Assembly (NCBI GenBank): GCA_027055635.1
Contig: JALUMZ010000276.1
Span: forward strand, 1 to 6,656
DNA: 6,656 nt
Source: Campylobacteraceae bacterium
GTDB taxonomy: Bacteria; Campylobacterota; Campylobacteria; Campylobacterales; Sulfurospirillaceae
Direction of reading: 5' to 3'
Each line of letters starts with the position of its first letter. Position 1 is the stretch's first letter. Made by a program: the position numbers and the translations under genes. The notes under the pieces were generated by a model. The model saw only the letters and a program-made list of their open reading frames with translations. It made no database searches and had not been told where the DNA came from. Below, one piece after another: positions 1 through 6,654 of this stretch.

Positions 1-2069
1 CGCTTACCATAAAGCAGAAAAAATATCGATACTATACCAATCATTATGACAAATCCTATGGAGTGCATAGCGGTAGTTTTACTGAAAATCAAAACTCCGA
101 AGCCAAAAAATGTGCTTAAAAGGGCATATCTTATGGCGAGTTTTGTTTGGTTTACGGTTTTGGTTTTGTGCATATATATGCCGTAGTCTATGCTTATAGC
201 TAGTAAAATCACTAGGGCAAAGATGTGCATTATGTTGATTTTACCGATTAGTGATATACTAAAAAGGACGGTGCTTAGCGGAAAAAGCAGATACACCAAA
301 GGATAGAGTATCTCTTTTCCAAAGGAGTACAAAAGCACTAGTATGATAAAAGCTACTGATATGAACATATAGTTTTGGAGCTTCTCCTTCATCTCTTTTG
401 TATCGTTTGCTAGAGTTTTTGCTAAGTCAACTACTTCAAAAAGATTACTTGGTTTTAGAGAGGCTTTTTTTATGAGTGCTAAAGTGTAGTAGAGATTATC
501 CTCTTTTATGATTTTAAATCGAGTCTCTTTTGGGATTGACATATCGCACTTTACGGCCTCTACATGTGGATATGAATTTTTAAATGTATCTTTAAATCCT
601 ATTTTCTTTGCTTCTTTGTTAATGATTTTCTTAACTTTATTAAAATTGTACTTTTGAAGCTTTTTTATCCTGTCTTTGCAACTCTTTTGACTTAATACAA
701 ATTTACCTATCCCTAGCATATCAGGGTAAGTTTTCTCTATCTTCTCATACTTTTGCAAAAGCAATTCTTGGTTTTTTGCCTCTATTATCACGGCTTTATA
801 TTTATTATTTTGTAGGCTTTTTGCAAACATCTTGGATAGTTTTAAAAGTCTTGTATTGTGATAATCAAGATTTTTGAGATTATTGTCAAAACTTAGATTT
901 TTATAGACAAATATCAGCATAACAACTGAAACAGCAACTATAAGCAGAGGATTGAAGCTCTTTATCTCACTTTGTCTATCCGTTATCGGCGGGGCTTTTA
1001 TGCCCAGATATGGAAAAACAAAACTAAAAAGAGCATACGCGACACTAAGTGAAATAACACTAAAAAAAGCAAGCTGGACAAAAAGCTCAATACTTATAAA
1101 ACTAAATATCACAAACACTCCGACAGTCGTAAGAAATCCAAAAAATACCCTCCTTTGAAATATCCATTTTCCTTTGGAAAAAAGCCCGTGAAAATAGTAA
1201 TGAAACATATAATCAATAGATATGCTCGTAATACTCACACCAAAAACAAGAGCTAAGATATTTATACTCTCAAACATAAGTGATGAGAGTAAAACAGCAC
1301 TTATGACAGAACTAGCTATGGCTATGATGGCATTGAAAAACAGCTTGTAATTTTTCAGCACCACAAAGTATAGCATCAAAAGCAATATGCTAGCTATCAA
1401 CATAATTGTTTGCGCATCTCCCCTTATGTATGCAGAGTTTTCCACAAGAAAATAAAACGGAGCAAATGAGATAGTATCGGGATAGTTTTTTAGCAAGGAG
1501 TTTATCTTATCATAAACCACTCTTGCTTGCGCAGCATCTGCTGTGTTTACTGAAGTTTTTGCTTTTATGATGTAGCCGTAATTTTTTAGTTTTAGATATT
1601 TCTCTCCGCCTTTAAAGCTCATATGGAAAAGCCCTAGCGGGTCATAGGTGTTGATAGGCTCATATAAAACCGAGTTGTAAATCTTCTCATATATCTTTTT
1701 TAGCCTGTGTTTTATCTCATTTTTAGAAAGCGGGGTATCGTCGAAATCAGCTAATAAATAGTAGTTTTTCTTTATATACTCTCTTAGCTTTGGCGAAATA
1801 TCCAATGATGTCTCAACCTTTGATATCTTAGGGATTTTGGCTAATTTTTTGGCGATCTCTTGAAGCTCTTTTAGAGACTTTTCATCAAAACCTTTTTTTG
1901 AGATGTATATCTCATTTGAGATACCTAGTTTTTTAGCTATATCAAAAAGCTTTAGACTCTTTTGCGAAAAAAATATCTCTATAAAATTAGTCGAAAATTT
2001 CACATGTGAAGAAAATGCGAAATACAGTATCGCTAGGAGTGTAAATATCGCTAGATTTAAGTATCTCAT
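1..2069 (-). CDS. MMPL/RND-superfamily exporter of an aryl-polyene-type cluster (C-terminus cut by window edge)
   Basis: This is a large inner-membrane transporter whose frame, translated by hand from the ATG at 2069-2067, stays open for 689 codons to the left edge. It has the duplicated RND layout. TM1 lies at about residues 4-19, followed by a periplasmic domain (20-217) and a TM block at 220-355. TM7 (373-390), a second periplasmic domain (391-565) and a second TM block (567-689) follow. Each block carries an acidic TM motif, SIDY, with Asp286 and Asp628 in equivalent places; these resemble the proton-relay aspartates of MMPL proteins. The ATG overlaps the stop of the LolA-like gene as ATGA, and no good Shine-Dalgarno is visible, so translation probably depends on coupling. 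MMPL exporters paired with LolA-like proteins recur in APE, xanthomonadin and flexirubin clusters, where they are thought to move the polyene lipid from the inner membrane. Substrate is inferred from context. Perhaps 40-100 residues are missing. Confidence 0.88.
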   Translation of the reverse strand, partial: MRYLNLAIFTLLAILYFAFSSHVKFSTNFIEIFFSQKSLKLFDIAKKLGISNEIYISKKGFDEKSLKELQEIAKKLAKIPKISKVETSLDISPKLREYIKKNYYLLADFDDTPLSKNEIKHRLKKIYEKIYNSVLYEPINTYDPLGLFHMSFKGGEKYLKLKNYGYIIKAKTSVNTADAAQARVVYDKINSLLKNYPDTISFAPFYFLVENSAYIRGDAQTIMLIASILLLMLYFVVLKNYKLFFNAIIAIASSVISAVLLSSLMFESINILALVFGVSITSISIDYMFHYYFHGLFSKGKWIFQRRVFFGFLTTVGVFVIFSFISIELFVQLAFFSVISLSVAYALFSFVFPYLGIKAPPITDRQSEIKSFNPLLIVAVSVVMLIFVYKNLSFDNNLKNLDYHNTRLLKLSKMFAKSLQNNKYKAVIIEAKNQELLLQKYEKIEKTYPDMLGIGKFVLSQKSCKDRIKKLQKYNFNKVKKIINKEAKKIGFKDTFKNSYPHVEAVKCDMSIPKETRFKIIKEDNLYYTLALIKKASLKPSNLFEVVDLAKTLANDTKEMKEKLQNYMFISVAFIILVLLYSFGKEILYPLVYLLFPLSTVLFSISLIGKINIMHIFALVILLAISIDYGIYMHKTKTVNQTKLAIRYALLSTFFGFGVLIFSKTTAMHSIGFVIMIGIVSIFFLLYGK

Positions 2070-2545
2070 TGTTTTGTTATTTCAAGAGTGTCGCCGTTTG
2101 GCATAAACATCTTGAAGCTTGAGACCTTTGAATTTTTGATTTTTACTTCAGCTTTTACGATTCTATTTGCTATGTCTCCCTTAAATGAAACATAGTAGAT
2201 ATCTTTGTCCTTTTTTACATCAAAATCCGGGTTTGATTTGAGTTTTGAAAAATCTCCGAGCCTTGTCATGATGTCTATAAAAGTTCTGGCATAAAAGTTT
2301 GCTCTGCCCTTCAGGTGATAAAGTTTACCTTTGGAGTCTTCCATCGTCACATTTGTATCGGTTTTTATGATTTTTTTGTGCAAAGGTGCTTTGTATGTGA
2401 TGATAGTCTTGTTCTTCATAACATCTATATGACCTTTTTTGACAAAATTTGCGCCTACAGCAGAGACATATTTTGACTCTGTAAAATCGTAGGAATTAGC
2501 AAAAAGCAAGGCTACATGTAAAGCTAATAAAATCATAATCCGCAT
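2066..2545 (-). CDS. LolA-like outer-membrane lipid/lipoprotein carrier family protein
   Basis: This is a 159-residue exported protein. The N-terminus MRIMILLALHVALLFA is a typical Sec signal peptide with likely cleavage after Ala16 and no lipobox Cys, so a soluble periplasmic product is predicted. The remainder is beta-rich, with alternating charged and hydrophobic residues. It ends in a pattern seen in LolA-family folds: a segment giving YYVSFKG near residue 130, then an MPNGDTLEI ending. Family assignment rests on size, the C-terminal pattern and its position beside an MMPL exporter; sequence similarity to true LolA is low. The first Met is preferred over Met4 because AGGATGAG sits just upstream and because Arg2 gives the signal peptide its charged start. 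Met4 would instead give an ATGA overlap with the acyltransferase stop. In APE-type clusters such LolA homologues are believed to shuttle the lipid-linked polyene across the periplasm. It is unlikely to be the housekeeping LolA. Confidence 0.75.
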   Translation of the reverse strand: MRIMILLALHVALLFANSYDFTESKYVSAVGANFVKKGHIDVMKNKTIITYKAPLHKKIIKTDTNVTMEDSKGKLYHLKGRANFYARTFIDIMTRLGDFSKLKSNPDFDVKKDKDIYYVSFKGDIANRIVKAEVKIKNSKVSSFKMFMPNGDTLEITKQ

Positions 2546-3282
2546 AACTCATCCTTTTTTTCTTGCATAATTTTTTGTGCATATTTCATCATATCTATCT
2601 CGTTTTTAAAGTCTTTTGGATATATAGGCGGGAGCATCTTTAGGTACATCTTTTCTCTTTTTGAAGTTTTAAAACACCAACTTTTTCTAGGCAAAAATTT
2701 ATAAGCCCCCTCTATGACTACAGGAACAATCGGCCTGTTTTTTTTCATAGCCAATTTAAAAGCACCCCTTTTAAAAGGGAGCAGTTTATCTCCGCTATGC
2801 CTTGTTCCCTCCGGAAAGTATATGACATTTTTGCCACTTTGTAGATGTTTCTCAAACTCCTTTTGTATCTCTCCAACTTCACTTAGCCCCTTGCCCTTTA
2901 TATATCTGACGCCAACGGCATGGGTAATCTTTTCAACTAGGGGGTATTTGCCTAAATTTACATTTGCAAATATAAGATAATCTTTGATATACATAGCAAA
3001 TGCAGGAAAATCAAGAATAGATTGGTGGGTAGATATATAGACTGCGCCTTTTGGCATACTCTCTAACACCTCAGCCTTTAAGACTATGCGAGGAACAAGC
3101 TTGTAAAAGAGCCTGTATGATAGAGCAGAGCCATTTTGGAAAAATCGCATAGGGTTTTTAATAAATGGTTTAAATATAAAATATGTCAAAAATCCGGGTA
3201 TCATCATCCCTACAAGCAGTCCAAAAAAGACAAAATGCCCGATACTACCTAGTATGCACTTTAACACCATAAACCTTTCCAT
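2533..3282 (-). CDS. 1-acyl-glycerol-3-phosphate acyltransferase-like (LPLAT/PlsC superfamily) protein
   Basis: This 249-residue membrane-bound acyltransferase carries the LPLAT signatures. The HX4D catalytic motif is HQSILD (His86, Asp91). FPEGTR lies at 156-161, the FKRGAF block at 170-175 and IVPVVIEG at 185-192. A hydrophobic segment at about 8-38 probably anchors it to the inner membrane. The length matches PlsC-type enzymes. The housekeeping reaction acylates lysophosphatidate. In APE and flexirubin clusters a homologous LPLAT is a standard member and is thought to join the finished aryl polyene (or another acyl chain) to a lipid or glycolipid anchor, so that is the inferred role here. 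It overlaps the upstream membrane-protein gene by 38 nt. Met5 at 3270 is an alternative start: GGAAAGG lies just before it, while Met1 has no visible ribosome binding site. The 3' end overlaps the LolA-like gene by 13 nt. Housekeeping PlsC activity cannot be excluded from sequence alone. Confidence 0.9.
   Translation of the reverse strand: MERFMVLKCILGSIGHFVFFGLLVGMMIPGFLTYFIFKPFIKNPMRFFQNGSALSYRLFYKLVPRIVLKAEVLESMPKGAVYISTHQSILDFPAFAMYIKDYLIFANVNLGKYPLVEKITHAVGVRYIKGKGLSEVGEIQKEFEKHLQSGKNVIYFPEGTRHSGDKLLPFKRGAFKLAMKKNRPIVPVVIEGAYKFLPRKSWCFKTSKREKMYLKMLPPIYPKDFKNEIDMMKYAQKIMQEKKDELCGL
2548..2555 (-). promoter_or_regulatory. Ribosome binding site of the LolA-like gene
   Basis: The minus strand reads AGGATGAG here, inside the 3' end of the acyltransferase gene. 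Its AGGA core lies 6 nt before the ATG at 2545. That spacing suits Met1, whereas Met4 at 2536 would be about 15 nt away, so the site decides the start. Confidence 0.55.
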
Positions 3283-3793
3283 AGATGATTTGAATTGCTA
3301 GGGCAGTAAAAAAGAGTATATACCAACCGACAGAGGAGTAAAAAGCCCAGAGTATATCACTGCAAAAATTGACGACATACAGATGTATCAGAGTATTTAT
3401 GAGCATTACAACCACCCAGTAACCATCCCCTTTTTTGACAAACTCCTCCTCTTCTTGACTCAGTTTTTTAGGATAAAATCTCTTTGTAAAACCCAAAATC
3501 ATATATCTTTTATTGAAATGTGCATCGATAAAGAGAAGCAAAAAGATAGTCGAGAGAGTTACCGGTATGTATTTAACCGTTTGAAGTGAAGAGAAGTAGT
3601 AAGCCGTAGAGAGTACTGCCACATTTATACCAGGAATTACCATATCTTTTAAACTCTTTTTTCTAAAAATCTTAAAAACAAAGTAGATAATAGCAAAAAA
3701 AAGATAGAGTAACACCACATGTCTAAACTCAAAATAGTGTATAAGCAACACAAATGCCGGAGCAAAAACAATAGCTAAGAGATTTGGTACCAT
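3245..3793 (-). CDS. Small polytopic inner-membrane protein, COG4648-like, of the polyene cluster
   Basis: This is a 182-residue integral membrane protein with about six hydrophobic segments, at roughly 5-20, 26-42, 52-68, 75-91, 124-143 and 150-171. A charged cytoplasm-type stretch at 93-121 (RFYPKK, then a run of four Glu) separates the halves. The layout resembles the uncharacterised COG4648 membrane proteins found in APE clusters: paired helices, an acidic/basic linker, then a Trp-rich C-terminal helix pair (Trp126, Trp149, Trp157). I recognise this by pattern and context only. No catalytic motif is evident and its biochemical role is unknown. It may help the neighbouring acyltransferase or the exporter at the membrane. 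The ATG is 7 nt after the fabG-like stop with only a weak GAG before it. An in-frame stop five codons upstream leaves no earlier ATG. The 3' end overlaps the acyltransferase by 38 nt. Confidence 0.7.
   Translation of the reverse strand: MVPNLLAIVFAPAFVLLIHYFEFRHVVLLYLFFAIIYFVFKIFRKKSLKDMVIPGINVAVLSTAYYFSSLQTVKYIPVTLSTIFLLLFIDAHFNKRYMILGFTKRFYPKKLSQEEEEFVKKGDGYWVVVMLINTLIHLYVVNFCSDILWAFYSSVGWYILFFTALAIQIIYGKVYGVKVHTR
3274..3280 (-). promoter_or_regulatory. Possible ribosome binding site for an internal acyltransferase start
   Basis: The minus strand reads GGAAAGG three bases before the ATG at 3270, placing its GGAA core 6 nt away. It favours Met5 of the acyltransferase as the true start, giving a 245-residue protein and shrinking the overlap with the upstream gene to 26 nt. 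The spacing is tight, so this is tentative. Confidence 0.35.
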
Positions 3794-3800
3794 AGCTGCT

Positions 3801-4493
3801 CTATCTTACCATTCCGCCACTTATGTTTAAAACCTCTCCCGTCACATAAGATGCCCTATCTCCCAAGAAAAAGACACACTCTGCCACCTCTTTAGGCTCT
3901 CCTATCCTCTTAAGAGGTATATCTTTTTTGATACTTTTCATATCTAAGTCCTTTGTCATTTCCGACTCTATCAAACCGGGAGCTACGGCATTGACTCTTA
4001 TCTTGTATCTTGCCACCTCTATGGACAAAGCTTTAGTAAAGGCTATCATCGCTCCTTTGGCGGCTGAATAGTTTGTTTGCCCCATATTTCCTACCAATCC
4101 GGATACTGAAGCTACATTGACTATGGAGCAATTTTTGCGGCTTATCATATTTTTTATAACGGCTTTTGTTACATTGTAAGTACCGTTTATGGATGTATTT
4201 ATCACACTGTTCCACTCATCTTCTTCCATCCAAAAAAAGAGTTTGTCTTTTGTGATTCCTGCATTATTTACCAGAACATCGATTTCAAGATTTTCCAGTT
4301 TCTCTCTAATCATATCTTTATCTAAGATATCAAAGCATATCATCTCAGAGTTATTCAGCTCTACATGTAGAGCTTTTGCTTTTTGCTCGTCACTTCTATA
4401 GTGCAGATAAACAAAATATCCATTTTCATGAAAATATCTAGCAATTGCCTCGCCGATAGAGCCGGTTGAACCTGTGACTAATACGCTTTTCAT
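3801..4493 (-). CDS. 3-oxoacyl-ACP reductase, FabG-like short-chain dehydrogenase (polyene ketoreductase)
   Basis: This 230-residue classical SDR reduces 3-ketoacyl-ACP to 3-hydroxyacyl-ACP with NAD(P)H in the cytosol. The cofactor motif TGSTGSIG is at 7-14 and NNAG at 76-79. The catalytic residues are Asn103, Ser129, Tyr142 (in NYSAAK) and Lys146, with the 13- and 4-residue spacings of FabG. The PG motif after the active site (APG, 171-173) and the C-terminal SGG are also present. It is slightly shorter than housekeeping FabG (about 244-248). The ATG overlaps the ammonia-lyase stop as ATGA, with GGAG at 4504-4501 seven bases upstream, so it is coupled to that gene. Dedicated FabG paralogues act as the ketoreductase in APE and flexirubin clusters, giving the hydroxyl that a dehydratase then removes to form each double bond. 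Its position between an ammonia lyase and an acyltransferase argues against the essential fatty-acid FabG, which normally sits beside acpP, fabD or fabF. Confidence 0.92.
   Translation of the reverse strand: MKSVLVTGSTGSIGEAIARYFHENGYFVYLHYRSDEQKAKALHVELNNSEMICFDILDKDMIREKLENLEIDVLVNNAGITKDKLFFWMEEDEWNSVINTSINGTYNVTKAVIKNMISRKNCSIVNVASVSGLVGNMGQTNYSAAKGAMIAFTKALSIEVARYKIRVNAVAPGLIESEMTKDLDMKSIKKDIPLKRIGEPKEVAECVFFLGDRASYVTGEVLNISGGMVR
4357..4374. repeat. 18-bp perfect palindrome inside the ketoreductase gene
   Basis: The bases AGCTCTACATGTAGAGCT form an uninterrupted self-complementary sequence. The match ends at 4356 and 4375. It falls in codons for residues about 40-46 of the FabG-like protein, in a variable part of the SDR fold. 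It could be an operator-like dyad or chance; no partner copy was noticed elsewhere in the window. Confidence 0.5.
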
Positions 4494-6004
4494 ATAAATT
4501 CTCCATTTTTCAAAAGAGTTTTAAGTGCTTTGAAATCTAAATCCAATCTTCTATCTTTTAGCACCTTTGGTGCTTTTTGTCGTATCTTAGTATAACACTC
4601 TTGAAGATGAGGAGAGCATTTTTTGACACCTCTTATATCGACTGCTTGAGCTATACCCAAAAATGCGATTGAGAGCATATTTGCAAGGTCTGGTAGCTGT
4701 TTTGCAAAATTTCTAGCAGCAGTTGTTCCCATACTGACCTTATCTTGATTTAGTGATTCTGTTGGGCGAGAGTATAGTGAGGCAGCATTTGTATTCATCA
4801 AAACATCGGCACTGAGGGAGCTTAGTGTGATTTGAGCAAGTTTAAATGCATGGTGAGTAGAAGAATCTATGATTTTTAGATTTTCTCCTAAGCCTTTATT
4901 AAATTTATGATCAACCAAGAGAGCAAACTCTTTATCTATGAGATCTGCCACATTTCCTGCACAAATCCTCATCATATCCATAGCTTGTGCTATATATCCA
5001 CCATAAAAATTTCCTGAAGTATAGATTCTTTTTCCTATATGATCTATAAGAGGGTTGTCATTGACACCGTTTATCTCTGTCTCTATCCACTTTTTTGCAA
5101 TCTTTAGGCTATCTCTTACAACGCCCAAGACTTGTGGAGCACAGCGAATCGAGTATCTGTCTTGTATGTTTTGCTCTTTTTCATCTTGGAAGTTTTCACA
5201 CCTGCTAAAGGCAACTTGAGTCAATTTTGAGTCTTTACACTTTGCTAAGATATTTTTTGCACACTCAATCTGTCCATCAAAAGGTTTGCTCTCATGCACA
5301 AATGGTTCAAGTGCTGTCGTGTCACAAATCAAAACTTCAAATATAGCCGAGATAAAACTCTCTGTACTTTGAAGTAAAATCTCAAACTCCTCTATAGCTT
5401 TTATGGCTATGGCACTCATAGTAGCTGTTCCGTTTATAACCCCTAGTGCCTCTTTTGGCTTAAAAGTGTAAGGCTCTATGTTAAGCTCTCTATATACATC
5501 AATCGTATCTCTTTGTTCACCTCTGTATATAACTTCTCTCTCTCCTGCTATGACTGCTGCTATATAAGACAGAGGTGCCAAATCTCCACTAGCTCCAACT
5601 GAACCTTGTGAGGGAATAAGCGGATATATCTCATTTTGAAGTAAAATTTCAAATCTCTTTAGCAAGTCATAACTAACTCCGCTCTTTCCTTTACTCAGGC
5701 TGATGAGTCGCGCTATCAACATCACTCTTACTACTTCACTGCTTAGATACTCTCCAACTCCTACTCCGCAAAATCTATATAGGTTCTCTTGCAACTCTTG
5801 TGCCTCTTGCATCAATACAGCATTACATCCCGACTCTCCATATCCTGTTGTTATGCCATATATCGGTTGGTTGGATTTTATCCTCTCTACTAAAAAATTA
5901 TATCCACCATCTATAAATTCTACAAACTCTTTTTTGCTGCTTAGTCTAATATCCTCTTTGGATAAAAAACTCTCATAATCTACCATTTTTTCATCTATAA
6001 TCAT
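4490..6004 (-). CDS. MIO-dependent aromatic amino acid/histidine ammonia-lyase family protein of a polyene cluster
   Basis: This 504-residue enzyme belongs to the HAL/PAL/TAL family, which eliminates ammonia from an aromatic amino acid to give an aryl acrylate. The MIO triad Ala138-Ser139-Gly140 lies in GSVGASGDLAPLSY. Residues matching the P. putida HutH active site are visible: Tyr49 in YGITTGYG, Asn191 in INGT, Gln281, Tyr284 and Arg287 in QDRYSIRC, NDNP at 315-318 and Phe333 in GNFYGG. The catalytic core therefore looks intact. The substrate-selectivity pair, Ser-His in HutH and His-Leu in Rhodobacter TAL, is Phe78-Cys79 here. The NQEDHVSM stretch of HutH is NQDKVSMG, so histidine is unlikely to be the substrate. 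No hut genes are nearby. Homologues in APE, xanthomonadin and flexirubin clusters are proposed to supply or modify the aryl starter, as with coumarate from tyrosine. GGAG at 6016-6013, 8 nt before the ATG, supports this start, 2 nt after the preceding stop. Substrate remains open. Confidence 0.88.
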   Translation of the reverse strand: MIIDEKMVDYESFLSKEDIRLSSKKEFVEFIDGGYNFLVERIKSNQPIYGITTGYGESGCNAVLMQEAQELQENLYRFCGVGVGEYLSSEVVRVMLIARLISLSKGKSGVSYDLLKRFEILLQNEIYPLIPSQGSVGASGDLAPLSYIAAVIAGEREVIYRGEQRDTIDVYRELNIEPYTFKPKEALGVINGTATMSAIAIKAIEEFEILLQSTESFISAIFEVLICDTTALEPFVHESKPFDGQIECAKNILAKCKDSKLTQVAFSRCENFQDEKEQNIQDRYSIRCAPQVLGVVRDSLKIAKKWIETEINGVNDNPLIDHIGKRIYTSGNFYGGYIAQAMDMMRICAGNVADLIDKEFALLVDHKFNKGLGENLKIIDSSTHHAFKLAQITLSSLSADVLMNTNAASLYSRPTESLNQDKVSMGTTAARNFAKQLPDLANMLSIAFLGIAQAVDIRGVKKCSPHLQECYTKIRQKAPKVLKDRRLDLDFKALKTLLKNGEFI

Positions 6005-6006
6005 CT

Positions 6007-6654
6007 CTAAAGCTCCACTAAAATTCTATTTTTTCCATCTTCATTCATCTTTGCAACGCTAAAGAGCTCTTGGAGAGAGCCTATAATACCCCTTGTTTTT
6101 CTCGTCTCTATCTCAACTGCTCCGTTTATCTCATCACTTGCTTTTAGCACAACTCCGACTCCTGCTTCAAGGTAGCTTGTACAACTGTTTATCTCGTCTA
6201 TATTTTTTATATTTATACACTCTACGCAGACGCATAAAACAGGCTCTTTTGAAACTAATGCTTGCAGGGCAGCAGTCTTTAGAGTCTCTAGTGAAGTTTG
6301 CATACCCGAAGATATAGTGATGATTTCATCTATGTCTTTATTTAAGATAGAGAAGTAGGATGGTGCGGTATTATACACACTATTCTGAAAAGATGTTGGA
6401 GAGAGAAGCTGGTTTTCCAAGACGGCATTTGCTATCTTTGCTGTCTCTTCAAGCTCACTAAAACATGTGCCATAGACTATCTTTCCACCTCTAAATCCAC
6501 ATTTATCACTAAGATACAACATCACTTTTGCATTTCTTGTGAGGCGTCTCCTCATCATCATCTTTGGCACCAATCTCTTCTCTTCAAGGTCTTCAATCTT
6601 CTCTTTTGCATAGATTTTTGCCGAACTGATTATCTCTATTGCTACGGTTTTCAT
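6007..6654 (-). CDS. Beta-ketoacyl synthase-like chain length factor (N-terminal ketosynthase-fold protein)
   Basis: This 215-residue protein resembles the short ketosynthase-like subunits of APE clusters (Ketoacyl-synt_2-type domain). Recognisable blocks are the Arg-rich stretch MMRRRLTRNAKV (33-44), then FSEL (65-68), and SPTSFQNSVYNT (85-96), which matches the SPT-F-SVHN signature of these proteins. The place where a ketosynthase has its Cys nucleophile reads ISSGMQTSLETL (114-125), with no Cys, so it is predicted to be inactive alone. It would pair with a catalytic ketosynthase to set polyene length, as the CLF partner does in known KS-CLF heterodimers. A cluster of three cysteines, CVCVEC (141-146), is unusual. 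Length is close to the short family members of about 240 residues. The ATG at 6654 is only two bases from the window edge, so an upstream start cannot be excluded. The stop is 2 nt before the ammonia lyase. It would be among the upstream genes of the operon seen here; the promoter lies off the right edge. Confidence 0.72.
   Translation of the reverse strand: MKTVAIEIISSAKIYAKEKIEDLEEKRLVPKMMMRRRLTRNAKVMLYLSDKCGFRGGKIVYGTCFSELEETAKIANAVLENQLLSPTSFQNSVYNTAPSYFSILNKDIDEIITISSGMQTSLETLKTAALQALVSKEPVLCVCVECINIKNIDEINSCTSYLEAGVGVVLKASDEINGAVEIETRKTRGIIGSLQELFSVAKMNEDGKNRILVEL

Noticed and set aside
952..1158. Plus-strand open frame of 68 codons
   Set aside because: It is antisense to the exporter frame, which runs unbroken through it with clear transmembrane coding. 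It has no ribosome binding site or recognisable product.
1999..2010. 12-bp palindrome TTCACATGTGAA near the 5' end of the exporter gene
   Set aside because: Short, inside coding sequence, and of a length expected by chance in AT-rich DNA.
2766..2779. 14-bp perfect palindrome CCCTTTTAAAAGGG
   Set aside because: It falls on the codons of the conserved LPFKRG block of the acyltransferase, so protein constraint and chance suffice.
2714..2980. Plus-strand open frame of 88 codons
   Set aside because: It is antisense to the acyltransferase over its conserved FPEGTR and FKRGAF motifs, and is a shadow of that gene.
3801..4493. Assignment as the housekeeping fabG of fatty acid synthesis
   Set aside because: It is not beside acpP, fabD, fabF or fabH and is translationally coupled to the ammonia lyase, so a pathway-specific paralogue is more likely.
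4559..4578. Hairpin AGCACC-TTT-GGTGCT followed by a T run on the plus strand, terminator-like
   Set aside because: It lies inside the ammonia-lyase gene and the T run follows only on the plus strand, opposite to transcription. No plus-strand gene ends here, and the codons explain the bases.
5703..5978. Plus-strand open frame of 91 codons
   Set aside because: It is antisense to the N-terminal part of the ammonia lyase, with no supporting motif or start signal.
4490..6004. Assignment as HutH of histidine degradation
   Set aside because: No hutU, hutI or hutG neighbours are present. The Ser-His selectivity pair and the NQEDHVSM segment of HutH are changed, and the surrounding genes belong to polyene biosynthesis and export.
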